The notes beneath the pieces were generated by a model. That model was not told the origin of the DNA, did no database searches, and saw only the letters and a list, made by a program, of their open reading frames with translations. 64,000 nt of DNA from Streptomyces sp. R302 (GTDB lineage Bacteria; Actinomycetota; Actinomycetes; Streptomycetales; Streptomycetaceae), in assembly GCF_012927245.1 (NCBI RefSeq), contig NZ_JABBGE010000013.1:62001-126000 (forward strand), written 5' to 3'. This document shows positions 48,332-56,372 of this stretch, piece after piece. The position numbers and the translations under genes were made by a program. The first letter of the stretch is position 1, and each line of letters begins with the position of its first letter.

Positions 48332-49186
48332 GTGAACGTGCCGGCCAGTACAGCGCCTCAGGTCCCGCCCCAGCACGAGGGGGGCGAAGCCCCGGAGACC
48401 CCCCGGCCCCGGGACCGGAGCAGCCGCGGCGCCGACACCAGGGCGCTCACCCAGGTGCTCTTCGGGCAGCTCAAGAACATGGAGCCGGGCACCCCCGAGC
48501 ACGACCGGGTGCGCGGGGCGCTCATCGAGGCCAATCTGCCGCTCGTGCGGTACGCGGCGGCCCGCTTCCGCTCGCGCAACGAGCCGATGGAGGACGTCGT
48601 CCAGGTCGGCACCATCGGCCTGATCAACGCGATCGACCGCTTCGACCCGGACCGGGGCGTGCAGTTCCCGACCTTCGCCATGCCGACCGTGGTCGGCGAG
48701 ATCAAGCGGTACTTCCGCGACAACGTCCGCACCGTGCACGTACCGCGCCGGCTCCACGAGCTGTGGGTGCAGGTGAACGGCGCCACCGAGGACCTGACGA
48801 CGGCTCACGGCCGCTCCCCCACCACCGCCGAGATCGCCGAGCGGCTGCGGATCGGCGAGGACGAGGTGCTCGCCTGCATCGAGGCCGGACGGTCGTACCA
48901 CGCCACCTCCCTGGAGGCGGCGCAGGAGGGCGACGGGCTGCCAGGACTGCTCGACCGGCTCGGTTACGAGGACCCCGCGCTCGCCGGCGTCGAGCACCGC
49001 GACCTGGTCCGGCACCTGCTCGTCCAGCTGCCCGAGCGGGAGCAGCGGATCCTGATGCTGCGCTACTACAGCAACTTGACGCAATCTCAGATCAGCCAGG
49101 AGCTCGGGGTCTCGCAGATGCACGTGTCAAGGCTCCTCGCCCGCAGCTTCGCCCGGTTGAGATCCGCAAACAGAATCGAGGCATGA
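48332..49186 (+). CDS. sigF: SigB/F-type RNA polymerase sigma factor
   Basis: A 284-residue group 3 sigma factor of the SigB/SigF type. Region 2 is NLPLVRYAAARFRSRNEPMEDVVQVGTIGLINAIDRF; region 3 follows from VRTVHVPRRLHELWVQV; region 4 is LPEREQRILMLRYYSNLTQSQISQELGVSQMHVSRLLARS. Two starts are possible, GTG 48332 and 48338; AAAGGGG four bases upstream favours 48332. The TTG at 48290 has no binding site. The naming as sigF rests on synteny with Streptomyces, where sigF and sigN lie together; sigF acts late in spore maturation. Region 2 is nearly identical to the next sigma gene. Confidence 0.8.
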   Translation: MNVPASTAPQVPPQHEGGEAPETPRPRDRSSRGADTRALTQVLFGQLKNMEPGTPEHDRVRGALIEANLPLVRYAAARFRSRNEPMEDVVQVGTIGLINAIDRFDPDRGVQFPTFAMPTVVGEIKRYFRDNVRTVHVPRRLHELWVQVNGATEDLTTAHGRSPTTAEIAERLRIGEDEVLACIEAGRSYHATSLEAAQEGDGLPGLLDRLGYEDPALAGVEHRDLVRHLLVQLPEREQRILMLRYYSNLTQSQISQELGVSQMHVSRLLARSFARLRSANRIEA

Positions 49187-49327
49187 CCGGAACGGGTAGA
49201 CCGGTTCGGAGCAGTTCCGCGGCGCCCCAATTGCCGTACACCCCTTGTTTCCTGCGGATATGCGCCCTCTCCTTGTCGACAAGTCACTACAGCGTGTTGC
49301 CGACATGTGACATTCTGCTGGGGACGC

Positions 49328-49353
49328 GTTTGCCGCAGCCCCACGGCCGGTAT
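49328..49353 (+). promoter_or_regulatory. SigB-type promoter before second sigma gene
   Basis: GTTTGC (49328-49333), 14 bases, then CGGTAT (49348-49353) fits the SigB-type consensus GTTT-N14-16-GGGTAT with one change in the -10. It lies 70 bases upstream of the second sigma gene. Control by a SigB-like factor, perhaps the product of the gene just upstream, is suggested. Confidence 0.55.
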
Positions 49354-49423
49354 TGAGGTGGAAGCTGCGTTCCTCCGATGGTCGCGGCCCCACCGCGACC
49401 GTCCGCGACCTCAAGGGGGTGGC

Positions 49424-50347
49424 ATGTCCGCAGAACAGGGCAGCTCGAAGGTGCTCACGCTCACGCCCGTTCCGGTCCTCGTGTCCGAGCCGGTACCCAC
49501 GCAGACGACGGCGACGACCGCGGCCGAGAGCGAAGCGCTCCTCCCCCCGCCGCCCGCCGTCGCCCCGGCAGCCCTCGACACCCGCACCCTTTCCCGCTCT
49601 CTGTTCCTACGGCTGCGCGCCCTCGACGCCGTGGGCGCCGCGGCCGACAGCCCGGAGCGCACCTACGTCCGCGACACCCTCATCGAGCTGAACCTCCCGC
49701 TCGTGCGGTACGCGGCGGCCCGCTTCCGCTCGCGCAACGAGCCGATGGAGGACATCGTCCAGGTCGGCACCATCGGCCTGATCAAGGCGATCGACCGCTT
49801 CGACTGCGAACGGGGCGTGGAGTTCCCGACGTTCGCGATGCCGACGGTCGTCGGCGAGATCAAGCGCTTCTTCCGCGACACCTCGTGGTCGGTGCGCGTC
49901 CCGCGCCGGCTCCAGGAGCTGCGGCTCGCGCTCACCAAGGCCAGCGACGAGCTCGCGCAGAAGCTCGACCGCTCGCCGACCGTGCCCGAACTCGCCGCCG
50001 TGCTCGGGGTGTCGGAGGAGGACGTCGTCGACGGCCTCGCGGTGGGCAACGCGTACACGGCCTCCTCGCTCGACTCCCCGTCCCCGGAGGACGACGGCGG
50101 CGAGGGCTCCCTCGCGGACCGCCTCGGCTACGAGGACGCGGCCCTGGAGGGCGTCGAGTACCGCGAGTCGCTGAAGCCGCTGCTCGCCAAACTCCCGCCC
50201 CGGGAGCGGCAGATCATCATGCTCCGCTTCTTCGCGAACATGACCCAGTCGCAGATCGGCGAGGAGGTCGGCATCTCGCAGATGCACGTCTCGCGCCTGC
50301 TCACCCGTACGCTCGCGCAGCTTCGCGAGGGCCTGATCTCCGACTGA
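49424..50347 (+). CDS. sigN: SigB/F-type RNA polymerase sigma factor (second copy)
   Basis: A 307-residue sigma factor closely related to the preceding one. After a Thr/Pro/Ala-rich tail of about 50 residues, region 2 reads NLPLVRYAAARFRSRNEPMEDIVQVGTIGLIKAIDRF, region 3 is VRVPRRLQELRLALTKASDELAQ, and region 4 is LPPRERQIIMLRFFANMTQSQIGEEVGISQMHVSRLLTRT. ATG 49424 has AAGGGGGTGGC just upstream, the same leader pattern as the first sigma gene. The identity as sigN is by gene order; S. coelicolor carries sigN next to sigF. No anti-sigma or anti-anti-sigma gene is adjacent. Confidence 0.78.
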   Translation: MSAEQGSSKVLTLTPVPVLVSEPVPTQTTATTAAESEALLPPPPAVAPAALDTRTLSRSLFLRLRALDAVGAAADSPERTYVRDTLIELNLPLVRYAAARFRSRNEPMEDIVQVGTIGLIKAIDRFDCERGVEFPTFAMPTVVGEIKRFFRDTSWSVRVPRRLQELRLALTKASDELAQKLDRSPTVPELAAVLGVSEEDVVDGLAVGNAYTASSLDSPSPEDDGGEGSLADRLGYEDAALEGVEYRESLKPLLAKLPPRERQIIMLRFFANMTQSQIGEEVGISQMHVSRLLTRTLAQLREGLISD

Positions 50348-50397
50348 CTTCCGCAAAGAGGCTTCCTGTTGACGTGACGTCAGCCACACTGGGGCGC

Positions 50398-51228
50398 ATG
50401 AGCCGCAGGAAGCAGCCGGTACTCGCGGCGGTGGCGCTCTGCCTCGGCGGAGCGCTCACCGCGTGCGGAGGCGGAGGAGACGGCGAGGGGTTCACGGCGG
50501 TCGGCGCCGGTCCCTCGCCCGGCGGCGCGGTCGCCCCCTCGGGCGCGGTCACCCTGGTCCCGCTGGACAGCCCCACGGCGAGCGGCACCATCTCCAGCAC
50601 CTCGTCCCCGCCCCCGGGGCCGGACGCACCACCGGACGGACCGGGCCCGTCCGTCTCGCCGTCCCCGTCGCTCGGTACGGGGCCGGGTACGGGTGCGAGT
50701 ACGGGTACCCGTGCGGGTACGGGATCCTCCGGGTCCGGGTCCGGGTCCGCTCCCGGAGGGCGTACGGAGTCGGGGGCACCGCCCGGCGGCGGCTCGCCCG
50801 GCGGGACGCCGGCCCCTCCCCGTACCCCCGGCACGACCCCCGGCACCACCTCCCCGCCGGCCACGGCCCCCGCGCCCACCACCGCCGCGCCGCGGCCCTC
50901 CACGACGGCGCCCGCGCCCGGGCCGGCCGTGCTCACGGTCTCCGCGCCGGTCACCGCCGACGGGGAGAAGCGCTGGTGCGAGCGGGTCACGGTGACCTTC
51001 CGGAACACCGGCGGCTCCCCCGTCGCCTCCGGCACCGCGAGCTTCGCCACCCATGTCGTCGGCGCGCTCGGCATCGACTGGGGCACGGTCGTCACCAGCC
51101 AGCCGCTGCCGGCCCCGATCGCCGCCGGGGCGGCGCGGAAGCAGACGTACACGGTCTGTCTGGACTCCTGGCGGGTGCCGCTCGGGATGCGCGTCGAGAC
51201 CCGTGAGGTGACCGCCACCTGGCGGTGA
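50398..51228 (+). CDS. Putative lipoprotein with Pro/Ser/Gly/Thr-rich linker
   Basis: A 276-residue protein with lipobox LTAC (Cys about residue 23) and a long low-complexity linker (about residues 30-180) of Pro, Ser, Gly and Thr, encoded partly by GGTACGGGT-type repeats near 50690. The C-terminal 95 residues form a small beta domain (GEKRWCERVTVTFRNTGGSPVASGTASFATHVVGALGIDWGTV ... VCLDSWRVPLGMRV) with two cysteines that may pair. The layout is a surface-anchored domain on a flexible stalk. No family was recognised with certainty. It is 50 bases after the second sigma gene. A TGACGTCA palindrome lies 17 bases upstream of the start. Confidence 0.75.
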   Translation: MSRRKQPVLAAVALCLGGALTACGGGGDGEGFTAVGAGPSPGGAVAPSGAVTLVPLDSPTASGTISSTSSPPPGPDAPPDGPGPSVSPSPSLGTGPGTGASTGTRAGTGSSGSGSGSAPGGRTESGAPPGGGSPGGTPAPPRTPGTTPGTTSPPATAPAPTTAAPRPSTTAPAPGPAVLTVSAPVTADGEKRWCERVTVTFRNTGGSPVASGTASFATHVVGALGIDWGTVVTSQPLPAPIAAGAARKQTYTVCLDSWRVPLGMRVETREVTATWR

Positions 51229-51254
51229 GGCCCGTACCGACCCCGCCGACGCCA

Positions 51255-51295
51255 GGAGGGGCCGGTTCCGTACGGGTGACGGAACCGGCCCCTCC
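51255..51295. terminator. Bidirectional terminator
   Basis: GGAGGGGCCGGTTCCGT pairs perfectly with ACGGAACCGGCCCCTCC (17 bp, 7-base loop) between the lipoprotein gene and the convergent small membrane protein gene. Confidence 0.88.
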
Positions 51296-51311
51296 CTGGT
51301 GGTGACGCGGG

Positions 51312-51539
51312 TCAGAAGACGGCGAGCCAGACGACGGCCGCGACGACCACGATCGCCGCGATCACACCGGCGATGACGCCGAGGCGCGGACCGCCCGCCG
51401 GGACGGCCGCGGCCTGCTGCGGCTGGTGCTGGGGGCCCTCGTCGACGAAGGCGCGGAACATCTGGGTGCTGCCGGCGGGGTCGTAGCCCTCGGGGCCCTG
51501 GGCGCCCTGGCCGTACGGTGCTTGCGGGTTGTGTGCCAT
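51312..51539 (-). CDS. Small tail-anchored membrane protein
   Basis: A 75-residue protein from ATG 51539 (MAHNPQAPYGQGAQGPEG). The first 48 residues are Gly/Gln/Pro-rich and soluble; a single membrane helix fills the C-terminus (residues about 53-75, LGVIAGVIAAIVVVAAVVWLAVF). It is therefore likely tail-anchored. The longer in-frame ORF upstream to 51695 overlaps the MarR promoter and is not used. Similar small proteins are common in Streptomyces; function is unknown. Confidence 0.72.
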   Translation of the reverse strand: MAHNPQAPYGQGAQGPEGYDPAGSTQMFRAFVDEGPQHQPQQAAAVPAGGPRLGVIAGVIAAIVVVAAVVWLAVF

Positions 51540-51678
51540 GGGCCAGGACCCTAGCGAAAGCCGGGTGGGCGGCCCAAGCCCTGGCGGCTCGCCTCCGCCA
51601 CACCCCCGCCACACCCGCGCCGCACCCCCGCCACGCCTCCCCTTTGCCGATTCTTTAGCACTGTTTGACCGATTTAGT

Positions 51679-51721
51679 TTGCCTGAAGCAACCATCCATC
51701 TCTATGGTTGCCCTAAGCAAC
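51679..51721 (+). promoter_or_regulatory. Two MarR-type operators overlapping the marR promoter
   Basis: TTGC-CTGAA-GCAA (51679-51691) and GTTGC-CCTAA-GCAAC (51707-51721) are matching palindromes with centres 28-29 bases apart. A possible promoter, TTGCCT then 17 bases then CTATGG, is interwoven with them. This is the arrangement of an autoregulated MarR repressor. Confidence 0.65.
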
Positions 51722-51743
51722 AAGTTGGAAGGGGTGCGGCCCG

Positions 51744-52202
51744 GTGGAGCATCGCGTCGAGCCGAGCGGCAGCCGCTACGAGGATCTCGCCCGCGCCATC
51801 AGCGCGATCGGCGCCGTGAAGCGCGGCGTCGCCCGCGTCCTGCCCGGCGACTGCCAGGGCGGCGCCGCCGCCGTCCTCGCCATGCTCAAGCACCACGGCG
51901 ACATGCGGACGAGCCGGCTGGCCGAACTGATGGCCGTGGACATGTCCGTCTGCAGCCGCCACGTCGCGCACACCGTCTCGCGCGGCTGGGTCGAGCGGCT
52001 GCCCGACCCCGACGACGGGCGCTCCCGCATCCTGCGGCTGAGCCCCGAGGGCTTCGCGATGCTCACCGAGCTCGACCGCCGGGTGACCGAAGCCTTCACC
52101 CACTACCTCGCGGAGTGGTCCGACGACGACGTCGCACTGCTCACCACCCTGCTCGCCCGACTCCGCGACTCCTTCGGGGACTGCCGGGCCACCCACGCCT
52201 GA
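51744..52202 (+). CDS. MarR-family transcriptional regulator
   Basis: A 152-residue MarR protein. The winged helix-turn-helix covers AAVLAMLKHHGDMRTSRLAELMAVDMSVCSRHVAHTVSRGWVERLPDPDDGRSRILRLSPEG; the wing motif DPDDGRSR is diagnostic. GTG 51744 follows GGAAGGGG. The gene lies 72 bases upstream of a DHA2 drug exporter on the same strand and two palindromes sit in its promoter, so it should repress itself and the exporter until a toxic ligand binds. Cysteines are present in the recognition helix (VCSRH), leaving room for redox sensing. Confidence 0.93.
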   Translation: MEHRVEPSGSRYEDLARAISAIGAVKRGVARVLPGDCQGGAAAVLAMLKHHGDMRTSRLAELMAVDMSVCSRHVAHTVSRGWVERLPDPDDGRSRILRLSPEGFAMLTELDRRVTEAFTHYLAEWSDDDVALLTTLLARLRDSFGDCRATHA

Positions 52203-52274
52203 CCACGCCGCCGACCGCGCGTGAGCCTGCCCGACCCCCCTGACCACGCTCGCAAACCAGAGGAATCCCACTTC

Positions 52275-53879
52275 ATGGCTACGACCACACCCGACACCGG
52301 TGTGCGGGGCGCCCCGGCCGCCGGGACCGGAGACCCCGCCGCTCCGATGACGCACCGCCAGATCATGGAGGCGCTCTCCGGGCTGCTGCTCGGCATGTTC
52401 GTCGCCATCCTCTCCTCGACGATCGTCTCGAACGCCCTCCCGCAGATCATCACCGACCTGGAGGGCGGCCAGTCCGCCTACACCTGGGTCGTCACCGCGA
52501 CCCTGCTGTCGATGACCGCCACCACCCCGCTCTGGGGCAAGCTGGCCGACCTCTTCTCCAAGAAGCTGCTCATCCAGATAGCCCTGGTCATCTACGTCGC
52601 GGGCTCGGTCGTCGCCGGTCTCTCCCAGTCCACCGGGATGCTGATCGCCTGCCGCGTGGTCCAGGGCATCGGCGTCGGCGGCCTCACCGCCCTCTCCCAG
52701 GTCATCCTCGCCGCGATGATCGCCCCCCGTGAGCGCGGCCGCTACAGCGGCTACCTCGGCGCGGTCTTCGCCGTCGCCACCGTCGGCGGCCCGCTGCTCG
52801 GCGGCGTCATCACCGACACCGAGTGGCTCGGCTGGCGCTGGTGCTTCTACGTCGGCGTACCCTTCGCGATCATCGCCCTGGTCGTCCTCCAGAAGACCCT
52901 CAAGCTCCCCGTCGTGAAGCGCGACGTCAAGGTCGACTGGGCCGGCGCCTTCTTCATCAGCGCCGCCGTCTCCCTGCTCCTCGTCTGGGTCACCTTCGCC
53001 GGCGACAAGTACGACTGGATGTCCTGGCAGACCGCCGCCATGGTCGGCGGATCGGTCCTGCTCGGCGCGGTCTTCGTGCTCGTCGAGTCCAGGGCCGCCG
53101 AGCCGATCATCCCGCTGCGGCTCTTCCGCAACCGGACCATCACGCTCGCCTCGCTCGCCTCGCTCTTCGTCGGCGTCGCGATGTTCGCCGGCACGGTCTT
53201 CTTCAGCCAGTACTTCCAGCTGGCCCGCAACGAGTCGCCGACCATGTCCGGCGTCCTCACCATCCCGATGATCGCCGGCCTCTTCGTCTCCTCGACGGCC
53301 TCCGGCCTGATCATCACCAAGACCGGCCGCTGGAAGGCCTGGCTGATCAGCGGCGGCGCGCTCGCCGCCGCGGGCCTCGGCCTCCTCGGCACCCTGCGGT
53401 ACGACACCCCGTACTGGCACATCGCCCTCTTCATGGCCGTCCTCGGCCTGGGCATCGGCATGATGATGCAGAACCTGGTGCTGTGCACGCAGAACCAGGT
53501 CGCCCCCGCCGACCTCGGTGCCGCCTCCTCCGTCGTCACCTTCTTCCGCTCCCTCGGCGGCGCGATCGGCGTCTCGGCGCTCGGCGCGGTCATGGCCCAC
53601 CGGGTCACGGACTACGTGAAGGAGGGCATCGCGGAGCTCGGCCCGAAGGCCGCGGCGGCGGTGGGCCAGGGCGGCCCCGGCGGCGCCATCCCCGACATGG
53701 ACACGCTGCCCGGCCCGATCCGCACCGTCTTCGAGAGCGCGTACGGCCACGGCGTCGGCGACGTCTTCCTCTACGCGGCACCGTTCGCGCTGCTCGCCTT
53801 CCTGGTGACCCTCTTCATCAAGGAGGTCGCGCTGAAGAGCAGCACGGTCGCGCCGGAGGCCGCGCCGGAGAAGGCCTGA
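52275..53879 (+). CDS. MFS drug:H+ antiporter, DHA2 (14-TM) family
   Basis: A 534-residue exporter of the EmrB/QacA type with 14 predicted membrane helices. Motif A-like LWGKLADLFSKK follows helix 2, and the antiporter motif C region is GYLGAVFAVATVGGPLLGGVI in helix 5. ATG 52275 with AGGAA is used; the earlier start in the frame is not conserved. It is probably co-transcribed with marR and exports toxic organic compounds. The substrate is unknown. A double terminator follows. Confidence 0.93.
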   Translation: MATTTPDTGVRGAPAAGTGDPAAPMTHRQIMEALSGLLLGMFVAILSSTIVSNALPQIITDLEGGQSAYTWVVTATLLSMTATTPLWGKLADLFSKKLLIQIALVIYVAGSVVAGLSQSTGMLIACRVVQGIGVGGLTALSQVILAAMIAPRERGRYSGYLGAVFAVATVGGPLLGGVITDTEWLGWRWCFYVGVPFAIIALVVLQKTLKLPVVKRDVKVDWAGAFFISAAVSLLLVWVTFAGDKYDWMSWQTAAMVGGSVLLGAVFVLVESRAAEPIIPLRLFRNRTITLASLASLFVGVAMFAGTVFFSQYFQLARNESPTMSGVLTIPMIAGLFVSSTASGLIITKTGRWKAWLISGGALAAAGLGLLGTLRYDTPYWHIALFMAVLGLGIGMMMQNLVLCTQNQVAPADLGAASSVVTFFRSLGGAIGVSALGAVMAHRVTDYVKEGIAELGPKAAAAVGQGGPGGAIPDMDTLPGPIRTVFESAYGHGVGDVFLYAAPFALLAFLVTLFIKEVALKSSTVAPEAAPEKA

Positions 53880-53885
53880 CGGACT

Positions 53886-53958
53886 CCCGGCCGCGCTTCG
53901 AGCGGAGGCGCGGCCGGGTACGGACGGAGCGGCGGGCAGGGGACGGCCCGCCGCTCCG
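53886..53958. terminator. Two tandem bidirectional hairpins between convergent genes
   Basis: CCCGGCCGCGC/GCGCGGCCGGG (53886-53918) is followed by GACGGAGCGGCGGGC/GCCCGCCGCTCCGTC (53923-53960), whose last bases reach the stop of the TetR gene. They separate the plus-strand MFS gene from the minus-strand TetR gene. Confidence 0.8.
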
Positions 53959-54750
53959 TCATGCTTCGGGAGTCTCCCCGGTCGTCCGGGCCTCGCGGGC
54001 CACCATCGCCTCGATGCCGGCCACCAGGAGGTCCAGGGCGTAGGCGAAGTCCCGGTCCCAGATGGCCGAGACGGAGCCGTGCGAGGCCCGCTCGTCGAGG
54101 AGCTCCGTCATCGGCTTCAGCGTCTCCATGAAGGCGGGGTCCTCCCGGAAGGCCTTCATCGACTCGCCGTAGAAGGAGTCCGCGTCCATCCCGGCCTCGA
54201 CGGCCCGCCGCCCGAACTGCGACTCGATCGTCCCGTAGCCGTACACGAACTGGAAGACCGCCGACATCGCGCTGGGCCGCCGGCTCATCGGCAGACCCGT
54301 GGCGCCGATCGCCTCCTGGATCTTCGCCCCGACGGCGATCGCGTTCGGCCCGATGTTCAGGTACTGGCCCGCGCACGGCGACATCCACGCGTGGCGGACC
54401 AGCATCCGGCGGTACTCCAGGGCGAGCGTCGAGAGCCTCTCCCGCCAGTCCCGGCCGGCCTCGACCGCGGCCAGGTCGATCTCGCCGTACACGGTGTCCA
54501 GCGCGTACTCGATGATGTCGTCCTTGGTGTCCACGTACCAGTACAGGGACATCGCGGTGACGCCGAGCTCGGCCGCGAGGCGGCGCATCGACAGCTTGGC
54601 GAGGCCGTCCTCGTCGAGCATCCGGATCGAGGCGGCCACGATCCGGTCCCGGTCGAGTCCGGCCGGGCCGCCGCCGGTACGGGCCGACCGCCGCTCCAGC
54701 CAGACGCTGGAGCCCGCCGGGTTCTTGTCCCGGTCCGCAGCCTTGACCAT
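53959..54750 (-). CDS. TetR-family regulator (TetR_C class)
   Basis: A 263-residue repressor of the classic tetracycline-repressor type. The helix-turn-helix is LDRDRIVAASIRMLDEDGLAKLSMRRLAAELGVTAMSLYWYVDTKDDIIEYALD; the C-terminal domain carries a long ligand pocket with VFQFVYGYGTIESQFGRR. ATG 54750 (MVKAADRDKN) is six bases after GGAGGA and is preferred to ATG 54783. It lies 34 bases downstream of a DHA2 exporter gene on the same strand. The large palindrome before that exporter is its likely operator, so the two genes form a self-regulated efflux unit. Confidence 0.9.
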   Translation of the reverse strand: MVKAADRDKNPAGSSVWLERRSARTGGGPAGLDRDRIVAASIRMLDEDGLAKLSMRRLAAELGVTAMSLYWYVDTKDDIIEYALDTVYGEIDLAAVEAGRDWRERLSTLALEYRRMLVRHAWMSPCAGQYLNIGPNAIAVGAKIQEAIGATGLPMSRRPSAMSAVFQFVYGYGTIESQFGRRAVEAGMDADSFYGESMKAFREDPAFMETLKPMTELLDERASHGSVSAIWDRDFAYALDLLVAGIEAMVAREARTTGETPEA

Positions 54751-54784
54751 CGGCTTCCTCCGTCCGTCGGGGCTCGTGACCATG

Positions 54785-56296
54785 CTAGGCAGCGACGACG
54801 GGCTCGGCCGCCGCGGGCTGCTCCGTCCGCTCCGCCCGCCTCAGCAGGAAGGCGGCGAGCAGACCGCCGACGAGGACGGCGACCGCGCCGACCAGCTGGC
54901 TGGTCTGGAGCCCGGACGCGAAGGCGTCGGAGATCCGCGCCCGCTCGGTCTCGTCGCCGGCCGCAGCGAGGGCCGCCGGGAGCGAGGTGGCGGTGACGGT
55001 GACGAGGGCGGCGAAGCGGGCGTTGAGGACGGCGCCGAGGACGGCGACGCCGAGGCCGTTGCCGAACTCGGCGAGGGTGCCGTTGACGCCCGCGCCCACG
55101 CCGGCCTTCTCCGGCGGGATCGCGCTCATGATCGCGTTGGCCATGGCCGGGTTGGAGACCGCGAGGCCGACGCCCATGAGGACCAGGCCCAGCAGCATGC
55201 CCCAGTAGGTGCCGTCCGTGCCGCCGCCGATCAGGGCGATCGACGCGAGACCGGCGGCGACCAGCGTCATGCCGACCGTGACGGTGAGCGGGGTGCCGAG
55301 CTTCATCACGATCCGCGGGCCGACGCCGCTGAGGTTGAGGACGACCACGGTCAGCGCGAGCGGCGCCATCCGCAGACCCGCCTCGAGCGGTGCGTACCCG
55401 AGCACGAACTGGAGGTGCTGGGTGAGCAGGAACATCGAGCCGCCCATCCCGAACATCACCAGGATGGCGCCGGCGACCGCGCCCACGAACTTCTGGTTGC
55501 GGAAGAAGTGCATGTCGAGCATCGGGTACGGGGTCCGCAGCTCCCACAGCGCGAAGGCGGCGAGCACGACGATGCCGAGGGCGGCCGGGAGCAGCACCTC
55601 GGTGGAGGTCCAGCCGTGCTCGGGGCCGGTGATGATCGCGTACACGGCGGCGGTCATGCCGATGGTCGAGAGCAGCGCGCCGAGCAGGTCGGGGCGGTCG
55701 CCCTGGGGGTTCTTCGACTCGGGGACCAGTTTGAGGACGGCGACCAGGCCGATCACGGCGACCGGGATGTTGATCAGGAAGATCATCCCCCACCAGTAGT
55801 GGTCGAGGATCACGCCGCCGATCAGCGGTCCGGCGGCGAAGCCGAGCGAGCTGACGGTGGCCCAGAGCGCGATGGCCTTCACGCGCTCGGAGTCGTCGAA
55901 GATCTGCATGACGACGGCGAGCGTGGTGGTCATCAGGAGCGCCCCGCCGACGCCCATGCCCGCGCGGGCGGCGATCAGCTGCCCGGTGGAGTCGGCGAGG
56001 CCGGCGGCGAGCGAGCCGAGGCCGAAGAGCGCGAGACCGACGGCGAGCAGCTTCTTGCGGCCGTAGCGGTCGGCGGCGTTGCCGGCGGTCAGGAGCAGGC
56101 CGGACTGGACGAGCGAGTAGGCGTTGATCATCCACTGGATGTCGCTGGTGGAGGCGTGGAGTTCGGTGGTCAGCGAGGGGATGGCGACGCTGAGGACGGT
56201 GTTGTCGAGCAGCACGGTGAGCTGGGCGAGACAGATGACGCCGAGGATCAGCCAGCGCTGGGGGTGGCCGCCTGTCGCCGTGGGCGTGGCCGTCAT
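54785..56296 (-). CDS. MFS drug:H+ antiporter, DHA2 (14-TM) family
   Basis: A 503-residue DHA2 exporter with 14 helices. Helix 1 has LDNTVLSVAIPSL (motif D1), motif A is GNAADRYGRKKLL, and motif C is WATVSSLGFAAGPLIGGVI. ATG 56296 follows AAGGAG at six bases. Directly upstream lies an almost perfect 38-bp inverted repeat and further half-sites, marking strong repression. The TetR gene follows at 54750. It is distinct from the DHA2 pump at 52275 in sequence and control. Confidence 0.93.
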   Translation of the reverse strand: MTATPTATGGHPQRWLILGVICLAQLTVLLDNTVLSVAIPSLTTELHASTSDIQWMINAYSLVQSGLLLTAGNAADRYGRKKLLAVGLALFGLGSLAAGLADSTGQLIAARAGMGVGGALLMTTTLAVVMQIFDDSERVKAIALWATVSSLGFAAGPLIGGVILDHYWWGMIFLINIPVAVIGLVAVLKLVPESKNPQGDRPDLLGALLSTIGMTAAVYAIITGPEHGWTSTEVLLPAALGIVVLAAFALWELRTPYPMLDMHFFRNQKFVGAVAGAILVMFGMGGSMFLLTQHLQFVLGYAPLEAGLRMAPLALTVVVLNLSGVGPRIVMKLGTPLTVTVGMTLVAAGLASIALIGGGTDGTYWGMLLGLVLMGVGLAVSNPAMANAIMSAIPPEKAGVGAGVNGTLAEFGNGLGVAVLGAVLNARFAALVTVTATSLPAALAAAGDETERARISDAFASGLQTSQLVGAVAVLVGGLLAAFLLRRAERTEQPAAAEPVVAA

Positions 56297-56306
56297 GAAA
56301 ACTCCT

Positions 56307-56344
56307 TATACGGTGTACGAGGTCAAAGGCTCGTACACCGTATA
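56307..56344 (-). promoter_or_regulatory. TetR operator of DHA2 exporter
   Basis: TATACGGTGTACGAG and its exact complement CTCGTACACCGTATA are separated by eight bases. The near arm ends ten bases before the ATG. A further half-site, TTACGCTGTATAGGG (56354-56368), matches the outer arm in direct orientation. The AT content and dyads suit a TetR repressor operator overlapping the promoter. Confidence 0.8.
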
Positions 56345-56372
56345 GGAGGTCTCTTACGCTGTATAGGGATTT

